Made by a program: the position numbers and the translations under genes. From positions 3,332,001 through 3,396,000 of the forward strand of contig NZ_AP027080.1 of NCBI RefSeq assembly GCF_030295405.1: a stretch of 64,000 nt of DNA, given 5' to 3'. Source of the DNA: Mesoterricola silvestris (GTDB lineage: Bacteria > Acidobacteriota > Holophagae > Holophagales > Holophagaceae). The notes under the pieces were generated by a model. It was not told the DNA's origin. It made no database searches and saw only the letters and a list, made by a program, of their open reading frames with translations. Shown here piece after piece: positions 1-10,083 of this stretch (within the stretch, counting starts at the first letter, position 1; each line of letters starts with the position of its first letter).

Positions 1-125
1 ACCTCCCCGACGGCGTGGACGCCGGCAAGGTGGCCGCGGACCTGAAGGACGGCGTGCTGACCCTCACCCTGCCCAAGGTGCCCGAGGTGCAGCCCAAGAA
101 GATCGAGATCAGCCTCGCTCGATGA
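1..125 (+). CDS. Hsp20 family small heat-shock protein, C-terminal fragment
   Basis: Only the last 40 residues are inside the window. They read as the end of an alpha-crystallin domain: a helix-like AGKVAADLKDG stretch, the conserved strand GVLTLTLPK, and a short tail ending KKIEISLAR. Members of this family are ATP-independent holdases that bind unfolding proteins in the cytoplasm. The frame is open from base 3 and closes with TGA at 123-125. This stop lies inside the 3' end of ispF on the other strand, so the two genes overlap convergently by 17 bp. The family call rests on a short segment and the N-terminus cannot be judged. Confidence 0.75.
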   Translation, partial: LPDGVDAGKVAADLKDGVLTLTLPKVPEVQPKKIEISLAR

Positions 126-594
126 GCACCACGGCCTGGGCCGCCAGGCCTTCGCCCCGCCCCGTGAAGCCCAGGCGCTCCGTGGTGGTGGCCTTGACGT
201 TGAGGTCCTGGGGCGCGAGCCCCAGGACGGGCGCGATGCGGTCCCGCATGGCCTCCCGGTGGGGGGCCAGCTTGGGCCGCTCCCCGATGAGGGCCACGTC
301 GGCGTTCACCACCCGCCAGCCCCCGGCCCTCAGGTCGGCCATGACCGCGGCCAGGAGGCCCACGGAATCCGCGCCCCGGTAGGCGGGGTCGGTGTCCGGG
401 AAATGCTGGCCGATGTCGCCCAGCCCGGCCGCGCCCAGCAGGGCGTCCATGAGGGCGTGGACCATCACGTCGGCGTCGCTGTGGCCCGCCAGGCCCCGGT
501 CGTGGGGCACCCGCAGGCCCATGAGCATCAGGGGCCGGCCGGCCTCGGGCTCCGCGAAGCGGTGCACGTCGAAGCCCTGGCCCACCCGGATCAC
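109..594 (-). CDS. ispF: 2-C-methyl-D-erythritol 2,4-cyclodiphosphate synthase
   Basis: IspF converts CDP-methylerythritol 2-phosphate to the cyclic 2,4-diphosphate with loss of CMP in the MEP isoprenoid pathway. The 161-residue product has normal family length. Visible motifs are the N-terminal GQGFDVHRF with metal ligands Asp9 and His11, GLAGHSDADVMVHALMDALL, the DIGQHFPDTDP loop, and the C-terminal KATTTERLGFTGRGEG nucleotide-binding segment. The start is a GTG at 592-594 that shares bases with the TGA of the upstream kinase (GTGA overlap), which suggests translational coupling. The 3' end overlaps the Hsp20 gene on the opposite strand by 17 bp. Confidence 0.95.
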   Translation of the reverse strand: MIRVGQGFDVHRFAEPEAGRPLMLMGLRVPHDRGLAGHSDADVMVHALMDALLGAAGLGDIGQHFPDTDPAYRGADSVGLLAAVMADLRAGGWRVVNADVALIGERPKLAPHREAMRDRIAPVLGLAPQDLNVKATTTERLGFTGRGEGLAAQAVVLIERG

Positions 595-2114
595 CGGCCC
601 CCCTGGACGCGGAACTCGTCCGTGGAGTCCTCCACGGCCCCCTGGGGGGCCTTGGCCGTGGCGTCGGGCAGCAGGATGGTCACCACGGTGCCGTGGCCCT
701 CCTCGCTGACCACCTCCACCGTGCCGCCGTGCTCCTCCACGATCTTCTTGACCGTCGCCATGCCCAGGCCCGTGCCCTTGCGCTTGCCGTGGCTGAAGAA
801 GGGCTCGAAGATGCGCTTGAGCACCTTCCGGGGGATGCCCTTGCCGTTGTCCTGCACCTTGATCTCGAGGCCCTCGGGCACCCGCCCCCAGCCCAGGCGC
901 ACCTCGCCGCCCTCGTGGCCCTCCAGGGCGTCGATGGAATTGGCCACCAGATTCTCCACGACCCGGGCGAACCGGTGCCTGTCGAGGCTGGCCGGGCAGG
1001 CCTCGCCCTCGCAGCGCAGCGCCGCCCCCGCCTCCGCGGCCCGGGGCTGCAGGGGCTCCATCAGGGCGCCCAGGTAGGACCCCAGTTCCACGGTCTCCCG
1101 CTTCGGCTCGCGCACCTTGGCGTAGTCCAGGATATCGGCGCTGAGCCGGCTCAGGCGGTCCACGGCGGAGAGGATCTGGTCCAGGTGGTGCCTGCAGTAG
1201 TCGTCCTTGACGGTGGTGCCCAGGAGCTGGGCGTGGCCGCCCACCACGAACAGGCCGTTCTTGAAGTCGTGTACGATGCTCGAGGCCACCTGGCCCACGG
1301 TGGCCAGCACCTGGTTGCGCAGGTTCGCCTCGGCCAGCCGCGTGCGCTCGATGGCGATGGCGCACAGGGCCACGATGGCCTCGAAGGTGGGCCGGTCCAC
1401 GGGTTCGCTGACGATGGTGCGGCTGTCCAGGTACACCACGCCGATGCGCTCGCCCTGCACCTGCAGGGGCAGGCAGAGGATGGTCTTGAGCTGGAGGTTG
1501 ATGACGGACTTCTGGGCCATGAGGGCCTCGTCCGTGGCCACGTTGTGGATCCACACCGCGTCGCCCTGCTCGAAGACCTTGTGCACGCTGCTCATGGAGA
1601 GATGGATGGTCTTCTCCATCTCGGCGCCCAGGTTCCGCTGGACCTTCACCTGCAGTTCCCCGCCCTCGGGCATCATGAGGAAGCCCCGGTCCGTGCCGGA
1701 GATGGCCAGGAGGCGGTCCAGGGTCTGCTCCAGCAGGTCGTCCAGTTCCGTGTCCCCCGCCAGGAGGCCGGCGGTCCTGAGGATGGCCTGGAGGTTCACC
1801 TCGGAGGCGAAGGCCGATTCCGCGCGCAGGGTCAGGTAGTAGGCCCCGTCCGCCACGCGCACGGTGCTGCCGGGCTCCCAGGCCATGCGGGTGAGCCGCT
1901 GGTCCTTGAAGAAGGTGCCGTGGGAGGACCCCAGGTCCTCCACCCACCAGGTGTCGTCGGCGAACTCGATCTTCAGGTGGTTGCGGCTGACCATGCTGTC
2001 GGAGAGCACCACGTCGCACTGGCTCTGGCGGCCGAGGACCATGACGTTCTGGGCGGGGACGGCCCGCTCGAAGCCGTGGCGGTCCCTGATGGATATGGAT
2101 GTCCGTTCAGGCAC
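591..2114 (-). CDS. FHA-GAF sensor histidine kinase
   Basis: A soluble 507-residue sensor kinase with no membrane segment. An N-terminal FHA domain (about residues 20-95) carries GRQSQCDVVLSDSMVSRNHL, the usual phosphothreonine-binding pattern. A GAF domain follows (about 115-265), then a HisKA dimerisation helix with the phosphoacceptor His282 in IVHDFKN, and a HATPase domain with N-box NLVANSIDAL and G-boxes DNGKGIP and GTGLGMATVKKI. The GTG start at 2112-2114 was chosen because an AGGGGGG ribosome site lies just upstream; a longer frame towards ruvB has no such site. The gene is coupled to ispF and divergent from ruvB with 82 bp between. No response regulator is adjacent. FHA input suggests crosstalk with Ser/Thr kinases, which is inference. 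Confidence 0.87.
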   Translation of the reverse strand: MPERTSISIRDRHGFERAVPAQNVMVLGRQSQCDVVLSDSMVSRNHLKIEFADDTWWVEDLGSSHGTFFKDQRLTRMAWEPGSTVRVADGAYYLTLRAESAFASEVNLQAILRTAGLLAGDTELDDLLEQTLDRLLAISGTDRGFLMMPEGGELQVKVQRNLGAEMEKTIHLSMSSVHKVFEQGDAVWIHNVATDEALMAQKSVINLQLKTILCLPLQVQGERIGVVYLDSRTIVSEPVDRPTFEAIVALCAIAIERTRLAEANLRNQVLATVGQVASSIVHDFKNGLFVVGGHAQLLGTTVKDDYCRHHLDQILSAVDRLSRLSADILDYAKVREPKRETVELGSYLGALMEPLQPRAAEAGAALRCEGEACPASLDRHRFARVVENLVANSIDALEGHEGGEVRLGWGRVPEGLEIKVQDNGKGIPRKVLKRIFEPFFSHGKRKGTGLGMATVKKIVEEHGGTVEVVSEEGHGTVVTILLPDATAKAPQGAVEDSTDEFRVQGGR

Positions 2115-2196
2115 GAGGCCCCCCTGAAGGACAAAGTATAGGGGATCCACCGCGGCGACACTAGACAAGGCTTCCCCGCCGTGAGGCAATCTAGGC

Positions 2197-3216
2197 ATGG
2201 ACCACGCAAGGAACCCGGACCTCGACCCCTCGCTGCCCGAGGAGCCCTTCGAATACTCGCTGCGGCCGCAACGTCTGCCGGAATATATCGGCCAGGAGAA
2301 GGTGAAGGCCCGGCTGGAGATCGCCCTGAAGGCCGCGCTGGGGCGCCGGGAGGTGCTGGACCACGTGCTGCTGTACGGCCCCCCGGGCCTGGGCAAGACC
2401 ACCCTCGCGCACGTGCTGGCCAACGAGATGAACTCGGCCTGCAAGGTCATCCAGGCCCCCGCGCTGGAAAAGAAGGGCGACCTCGCCGCCATCCTCACGA
2501 ACCTCGACGACGGGGAGTTCCTCTTCATCGACGAGATCCACCGCCTGGCGGCGCCCATCGAGGAGATGCTCTATTCCGCCATGGAGGACCGCAAGCTCGA
2601 CATCCTCATCGGCCAGGGCCCCTCGGCCCAGACCCTCAAGGTGGACCTGCGCCCCTTCACCCTGGTGGGCGCCACCACCCGCGCCGGCCTCATCAGCAAG
2701 CCGCTCCACGACCGCTTCGGCATGGTCCACCGGCTGGACTACTACACCCGCGAGGAGCTCACCGTCATCGCCACCCGCAGTTCCCAGGTGCTGGGCGTGG
2801 AGCTCGCCCCCGAAGGCGCCGGCAGCATCGCCCGCCGCAGCCGCGGGACCCCCCGCATCGTGAACCGCCTCCTGCGCCGGTGCCGCGACTACGCCGAGGT
2901 CAAGGGCGACGGCGTCATCACCTCCGACCTGGCCGACGCCTGCCTCGCCCTCCACGAAGTGGACGACCTCGGCCTGGAGGGCCTCGACCGCGCCTACCTG
3001 GAGGCCCTCTGCGTCAAGTTCCGCGGCGGCCCCGTCGGCGTGCGCACCCTCGCCGCCGCCCTGGGCGAAAGCGACGGCGGCGCCCTGGAGGACCTGGTGG
3101 AGCCCTACCTCATGCAGATCGGCTTCCTCGACCGCACCCAGCAGGGCCGCAAGGCCACCGAGGCCGCCTACGGGTACCTCGGGCTGAAGACGGTGCCGAA
3201 CTCCCTCTTCTCGTAG
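2197..3216 (+). CDS. ruvB: Holliday junction branch migration helicase RuvB
   Basis: RuvB is the AAA+ hexameric motor that drives branch migration of Holliday junctions with RuvA. The 339-residue protein has family length. Walker A is GPPGLGKTT at residues 61-69, Walker B is LFIDEIHRL around 109-117, and the sensor/arginine-finger region reads VGATTRAG and PLHDRFG. The C-terminal winged-helix domain contains FRGGPVGVRTLAAALGE. The ATG at 2197 gives the expected short N-terminal arm before RPQRLPEYIGQEKV. ruvA and ruvC are not next to it; the gene stands alone between a divergent kinase gene and a non-coding stretch. Confidence 0.97.
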   Translation: MDHARNPDLDPSLPEEPFEYSLRPQRLPEYIGQEKVKARLEIALKAALGRREVLDHVLLYGPPGLGKTTLAHVLANEMNSACKVIQAPALEKKGDLAAILTNLDDGEFLFIDEIHRLAAPIEEMLYSAMEDRKLDILIGQGPSAQTLKVDLRPFTLVGATTRAGLISKPLHDRFGMVHRLDYYTREELTVIATRSSQVLGVELAPEGAGSIARRSRGTPRIVNRLLRRCRDYAEVKGDGVITSDLADACLALHEVDDLGLEGLDRAYLEALCVKFRGGPVGVRTLAAALGESDGGALEDLVEPYLMQIGFLDRTQQGRKATEAAYGYLGLKTVPNSLFS

Positions 3217-3245
3217 GCCCCTGTCCCGGATATTCGCCCCGGGTC

Positions 3246-3276
3246 GTTGCCGCGTGCCCTTCGGGCACGCGGCAAC
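3246..3276 (+). repeat. Perfect 14-bp inverted repeat downstream of ruvB
   Basis: A perfect palindrome with arms GTTGCCGCGTGCCC and its complement separated by TTC. It begins 30 bases after the ruvB stop. It could act as an intrinsic terminator or mRNA 3'-end protector for ruvB, but it lacks the usual T-tract. Confidence 0.55.
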
Positions 3277-3567
3277 GGAAAGCTCTCACCCCAGGGATGG
3301 GTCTGTGTTGTCACCCATTGGCCCCGACCCACCCGTTGGGCCCGCTTCGCGTGGTTCGTGGAGGCCACCGCATCGCGCCGCCGCTATTTTGCCAATCAGC
3401 GTCGGCGCCCACCGGCATCACGCAGCTCCACGCGAAGCGAATCCATCACCCCATTGGCGCCGCCCACTCGCCTGGGCCCTCCCGGAGAGCCCTTCGGTTC
3501 CGCCCTCCCCATCGCCCCTCGAAGCCAATAAGCGCAGCACAGCCCCCCCGTCCCTTCCCCACCCCCC

Positions 3568-3596
3568 CGTCATCGCCGGCTTGTCCGGCGATGACG
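3568..3596 (-). terminator. Inverted repeat downstream of ppx, possible terminator
   Basis: Perfect 12-bp arms CGTCATCGCCGG and CCGGCGATGACG with a 5-base loop, placed 26 bases beyond the ppx stop on the minus strand. The stem is strong, but no T-run follows, so termination is only inferred. Confidence 0.45.
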
Positions 3597-3622
3597 AAAC
3601 GGCGCCTTGGTCCGGAACACGG

Positions 3623-5122
3623 CTAGGGTTCCTCCACCACCACCCCCACCTCTCGGTCCAGCAACCGGAACAGGAGCTTGCCCTTGTCCTTTAGGCTCTC
3701 CAGTTCCGGCTTCAGGTCGCCGGTGGCGGTCACGCGAAGGGTGAGGTCGTCCCCGTCGGCCACCAGGCGCACCTGGCGCACGGATTGGCGGCGGGTGCGG
3801 TCCAGGGCGTCGGCGACGCGGATGATGGCGGCCAGCTTCTCCACCACGTGCTGGGTCCAGGGCTTGAGCTGGGCGTAGGTCTCGTGGGCCAGCGTGGGGG
3901 GCTTGCCCCGGTGGTAGCGGACGATCTGGCTGATGGCCTCGGTTTCGGTGGGCCAGAAGCCGGCGAGCTTGGCGTTGGTGATCAGGTAGGCGCCGTGCTT
4001 GTGGTGGCCCTTCTCGGAGAGGGAGAGGCCGATGTCGTGCAGGCGCGCCGCGTAGCCCAGCATCTCCCGTTCGGGGTCGCCCAGTTCGAATTCCGGCATG
4101 AGGTCGGTAAAGAGCTGGTCGGCCAGGTAGGCCACGTGGCGGCTGTGCCCCGGGTCCGGGTCCAGCTTGGCGGCCAGGGCCTCCACGGAGGCCCGGCGGC
4201 GGTCCCCCAGCACCGGCAGGGCCATGCCGCCCCGGGCCAGGGCCTGCCAGACCATGCCCTCCCGCAGGCCCACGGGAAGGGTGCGCACCAGGCCGGCCCC
4301 GGTCCAGGCCATGAGGGCCGCCACCCAGCTGGCCCCCACGTGGAGGACTTCGGCGCGCTTGGGATCGACCCCCAGCTGCGCCACGCGGTCCTGGGACGAG
4401 GTCTTCCACAGCTTGCGCTTGAACTTCAGGAGCTGTTCGGTGTCGAAGGTGCCCTGGCCCCCGGCGCCGCTGGCCAGGTCCAGGAGGGTGCCGGAGGTGG
4501 CGAGGATCACCTCCGGCTGGGGCAGGTCCCCGGGCAGGCTCTTGGCCGCCTTCCTCAGGATCTTCCGCAGGAACTTGCGCACCCGCTGGAGGTCCTCGGG
4601 GGTGGGGGGATTGGCCGTGGGCAGGGCGTCGGCGAGGCGCTGGAGGCCCCAGGGCATGGAGATGGTCGCCACGGCCCGGCCCGCCTCGATCCAGGTGAGC
4701 TCCGTGGACCCGCCGCCGATGTCCATGAGGACGGCGGGGGTGTCGGGAAAGGGGATGGCGCGGCTCACGGCCAGGAAGATGAGGCTGGCCTCCTCCTCCC
4801 CGGAAATGACCCGGATGTTCACGCCCAGCTTCGCGGCCTCCCGCACGAAGAGGGTCGCGTTGGTGGCCTCGCGCAGCGCGGCCGTGCCGCAGGCCAGCAC
4901 CGTGTCGCACTGCAGCCCGCGGACCACCTCGGCCATGAGGGCCAGGGACTCCAGCCCCGCCTGGAAGGCCTCCCCGCAGATCTCCCCGGTCTTCAGGAGG
5001 CCCCGGGCCAGGCGCACCATGTGCTTCTCCCGGGCCAGCACCCGCTGGTTGCCCACGGCGTCGGTCTCCACCACGACCAGGTGGATGGAGTTGGATCCCA
5101 CATCGATGGCGGCGATTCTCAT
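3623..5122 (-). CDS. ppx: Ppx/GppA family exopolyphosphatase
   Basis: Ppx/GppA enzymes hydrolyse terminal phosphates of polyphosphate and/or convert pppGpp to ppGpp. The 499-residue product begins with the actin-fold phosphate loop AAIDVGSNSIHLVV, followed by the second phosphate motif LMDIGGGSTEL around residue 145. The C-terminal half is an HD-type domain with ARLHDIGLSLSEKGHHKHGAYLI. The ATG at 5120-5122 aligns with the usual family start; a longer upstream frame is not family-like. It lies 41 bp downstream of lepB on the same strand and may be the last gene of the tex operon. The substrate cannot be decided from sequence. Confidence 0.88.
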   Translation of the reverse strand: MRIAAIDVGSNSIHLVVVETDAVGNQRVLAREKHMVRLARGLLKTGEICGEAFQAGLESLALMAEVVRGLQCDTVLACGTAALREATNATLFVREAAKLGVNIRVISGEEEASLIFLAVSRAIPFPDTPAVLMDIGGGSTELTWIEAGRAVATISMPWGLQRLADALPTANPPTPEDLQRVRKFLRKILRKAAKSLPGDLPQPEVILATSGTLLDLASGAGGQGTFDTEQLLKFKRKLWKTSSQDRVAQLGVDPKRAEVLHVGASWVAALMAWTGAGLVRTLPVGLREGMVWQALARGGMALPVLGDRRRASVEALAAKLDPDPGHSRHVAYLADQLFTDLMPEFELGDPEREMLGYAARLHDIGLSLSEKGHHKHGAYLITNAKLAGFWPTETEAISQIVRYHRGKPPTLAHETYAQLKPWTQHVVEKLAAIIRVADALDRTRRQSVRQVRLVADGDDLTLRVTATGDLKPELESLKDKGKLLFRLLDREVGVVVEEP

Positions 5123-5163
5123 GGGGGAAGGGTAGCGCCGCGGCGTCGTCCCCGCCCGCCTAT

Positions 5164-6012
5164 TTAGCGGGGAATGGTCCCCGTCCGCTCCCAGCGGGTC
5201 CAGGACAGGAAGTGCCTGGCCCCGTCCACGAAGTTCATGAGGACGTCCGTGGGGCCCTTGGGGACATTGGCGGGGGTGTCGTCCGTGCCGCCCTCCCGGA
5301 AGCTCCACCAGATGATGAAGGGCCGGCCCCGCAGGTGGTCCATGGGCACGAAGCCCCAGTAGCGGCTGTCGGCGCTGCTGTCCCGGTTGTCGCCCATGGC
5401 GAAGAGGAAGCCTGGGGGCACCTTCACGGGACCGAAGGTGTCACGGTACCCGCCGTCCAGGCCCTCCTGGCCCTGCTGGTCCATGGCCAGCACCTCGGGA
5501 TCGGCGTAGTTCCACAGCTTGGTGGGGGCCATGTCGTTGTAGATGCCCGGGTCGCGGGTCAGGGGCCAGGGCCCGGGCACGGGGCCCTCCTTGGGGTCCA
5601 GGATGTGGTGCTCCCAGGCCGCGGTGACGAGCTTGCCGTTCAGGTAGAACCGCTTGTTCCGCATCTCCACGGTGTCGCCGGGCAGGGCCACGAGGCGCTT
5701 GACGTAGTCGTTGTTCCGCTCGAGGGGGTACCGGAAGACGATGATGTCGCCCCGGGAGGGGCTGCGCATGGGGAAGAGCTTCTCCTCCCAGGCCCACTGG
5801 GGCCGCGCGAAGATGAACTTGTTCACCAGGAGGTGGTCCCCGATCATCAGCGTGTTGCGCATGGAAGCGGACGGGATGGTGAACTGCTGGCCCACGAAGG
5901 TCTTGAAGAAGACGATGAGGAGCACGGCGAAGAGGACCACCTCCAGGTTGTCCCGCACCGCCCCCTTGGCCACGCCCGCAGGCAGGACGTGTTCCTGTTT
6001 CTCCTCGCTCAT
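5164..6012 (-). CDS. lepB: Signal peptidase I
   Basis: Type I signal peptidase, which removes signal peptides on the outer face of the inner membrane. The 282-residue protein has one clear N-terminal membrane helix (about residues 22-40). Catalytic Ser50 lies in IPSASMRNTL and the general base Lys105 in NDYVKRLVALPGD; box E is GFLFAMGDNRDSSADSRYWG. The ATG at 6010-6012 overlaps the stop of the upstream lipoprotein gene by four bases, so the two are probably translationally coupled. The segment between boxes D and E is somewhat long, as in other Gram-negative LepB proteins. Confidence 0.95.
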   Translation of the reverse strand: MSEEKQEHVLPAGVAKGAVRDNLEVVLFAVLLIVFFKTFVGQQFTIPSASMRNTLMIGDHLLVNKFIFARPQWAWEEKLFPMRSPSRGDIIVFRYPLERNNDYVKRLVALPGDTVEMRNKRFYLNGKLVTAAWEHHILDPKEGPVPGPWPLTRDPGIYNDMAPTKLWNYADPEVLAMDQQGQEGLDGGYRDTFGPVKVPPGFLFAMGDNRDSSADSRYWGFVPMDHLRGRPFIIWWSFREGGTDDTPANVPKGPTDVLMNFVDGARHFLSWTRWERTGTIPR

Positions 6013-6595
6013 TTGACGCCCTCCGGGGGGGGATCGGTGAAGCCCTGGGATACCAGGCGGTTCACCGTCACCCATTTGCCGTCAACCAGGTTCAGGGTTT
6101 CGACCTCGCCCAGGTCGGGGACCAGCAGGGTCCTGCGCCGCACGCCCCGGAAGGCCACGGGCACGGATTCGACCCAGATGCCCACGGCATCGGGGTCCGG
6201 CAGCTTCACGCCGGGGATGGCCACCCGGGCCCTGCCCACGACGAAGTTCACGAAGCCCCGTTCCTCCCACCGGGAGACCCGGTCCGGGAAACCCTCGGGG
6301 GTGACCGGCATTTCCGTGGAGCCCTCCAGCTCCAGGGCCTCGAGACCGTCCCGCAGGCGGAAGGTGGCCTCGGAGACGCCGGTGAAGCTGCTGTAGGTGC
6401 GCACCACGGTGAGCCCGTCGGGACCGGGCCTGGACGACTTCACCCGCACCTGGAGGCGCTGGCCGGCCTCCGCCCCGGGGCGGGCGTACACGAGGGTCTG
6501 GCCCGCCTCCCAGGAGGCGTACACGGGCGCGGGCCCGCGGGAGACCATGCGGTCGCAGCCGGCCGCGAGCAGGAGGCCTGCGGCGAGGAGACGCT

Positions 6596-6599
<4 letters not shown>
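6009..6599 (-). CDS. Hypothetical lipoprotein
   Basis: The 196-residue product starts MKRLLAAGLLLAAGC, a lipoprotein signal with the lipidated Cys at residue 15. The mature part is beta-rich with no motif I recognise; it contains two stretches resembling LolA/LppX-like lipoprotein strands, but I do not assign a family. It sits between tex and lepB with ATGA overlaps at both ends, so it belongs to that operon. The partnership with signal peptidase I may simply reflect a shared envelope role. Function unknown. Confidence 0.8.
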
Positions 6600-9058
<2,459 letters not shown>

Positions 9059-9097
9059 GGCACGTTCCTTTAGGTCACCTGAGGGGGTGAAAGGGAA

Positions 9098-10042
9098 TCA
9101 TACCCTAGAATTTGCGCGCGCTCTCGGGTGGGCCGATTCGTAGGTTTTGGCAAGACTTTCCAGGTCCAGGTGGGTATAACGCTGGGTGGTGCTCAGGCTG
9201 GCGTGGCCCAGGAGCTCCTGGATGGCCCGCAGGTCCATGCCGTGGTTCAGGAGATGGGTGGCGAAGCTGTGCCTCAGGGCGTGGGGGCTCACCCGGGCCC
9301 GCACGGCCGCGGTCTCCAGGGCCCGGGCCAGGAAGCCCCGCACGCTGGTGGGGGTCAGGCGCCCACCCCGCTGGTTGACCAGGACGGCGGGGGTGGGCGG
9401 CAGGTTTTTCCCCGCCAGGAAGGCCCGGCGGAAGCCCAGGTAGGCCTCCAGCACCGCCGCCGCCTTCTCGTGGTAGGGGACGAGGCGCTCCTTGTTCCCC
9501 TTGCCCAGGACCCTCAGGGTCCGCTCCTCCAGGAGGAGGTCCTGGAGGTCGAGCCCCGTGAGCTCGGAGACCCGCAGCCCGCAGGCGTAGAGGAGCTCCA
9601 GGATGCAGCGCACCCGGGACGCCAGGAAATCGGCGGGTTCGGGCAGATCCAGCAGCGCCCCGCTCTCGCCCTCGGTGAGGAAGGCCGGGAGCCGCTTGGG
9701 GAGCCTGGGATTGCGCAGGCCCGTGGACGGGTCCTGCCCGATGCGCTGGGTCTCGAACATCCACCCGAAGAAGGACCGCACGGTGGATAGGATCCGGGCC
9801 TGGCTGGCGGGGTCCAGGCCCCGCTCCCCCAGTTCCAGGGCGAAGCCCCGCAGGGTCCGGGGCTTGACGTCCCACCCCTCCCAGGCGGCGCCCGCGGCGT
9901 GGACCAGCAGCTTGCCCAGGTCGGCCTTGCGGGCCCGCAGCGTGTGGGGGGAGACGCCCCGGGCCCGCTGCTCCAGCACGAAGGCCTCGATGGCCTCGGC
10001 CAGGACGGGTTGGGGCGCAGGGCCCTCGACGATGTTCTCCAT
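9098..10042 (-). CDS. xerC: Tyrosine recombinase, XerC/XerD type
   Basis: Site-specific recombinase of the type that resolves chromosome dimers at dif. The 314-residue protein has an N-terminal SAM-like core-binding domain and a C-terminal catalytic domain. Catalytic residues are visible: Arg157 in ACGLRVSEL, Lys181 in GKGNKERLVP, His254 and Arg257 in HALRHSFATHLL, His280 in LLGHASLSTTQRYTH, and nucleophile Tyr289. The ATG at 10040-10042 is preferred; a TTG nine codons upstream is possible. Nothing around it looks like an integron, phage or transposon, so a housekeeping Xer role is most likely. XerC versus XerD cannot be separated by eye. Confidence 0.88.
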   Translation of the reverse strand: MENIVEGPAPQPVLAEAIEAFVLEQRARGVSPHTLRARKADLGKLLVHAAGAAWEGWDVKPRTLRGFALELGERGLDPASQARILSTVRSFFGWMFETQRIGQDPSTGLRNPRLPKRLPAFLTEGESGALLDLPEPADFLASRVRCILELLYACGLRVSELTGLDLQDLLLEERTLRVLGKGNKERLVPYHEKAAAVLEAYLGFRRAFLAGKNLPPTPAVLVNQRGGRLTPTSVRGFLARALETAAVRARVSPHALRHSFATHLLNHGMDLRAIQELLGHASLSTTQRYTHLDLESLAKTYESAHPRARANSRV

Positions 10043-10083
10043 GCTGTTACCATGCCACAATCCTTTCAACCCGGAGTGCCAAC

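Larger units (their letters stand above)
3217..3622. other. Non-coding stretch with two strong inverted repeats
   Basis: This 406-base interval lies between the convergent ends of ruvB and ppx. Open frames here are short, low in family-like sequence and lack ribosome sites, so I see no gene. It holds two long perfect inverted repeats, listed separately, one near each gene end. Neither is followed by a T-run on the strand it would serve. Confidence 0.6.

Noticed and set aside
109..2019. A 636-codon minus-strand frame that appears to fuse ispF to an upstream domain
   Set aside because: The upstream part is an out-of-frame reading of the kinase gene. IspF has its own GTG start coupled to the kinase stop.
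9098..10042. Integron or phage integrase
   Set aside because: No att-like repeats, cassette array or phage genes flank the recombinase, and the sequence fits housekeeping Xer proteins.
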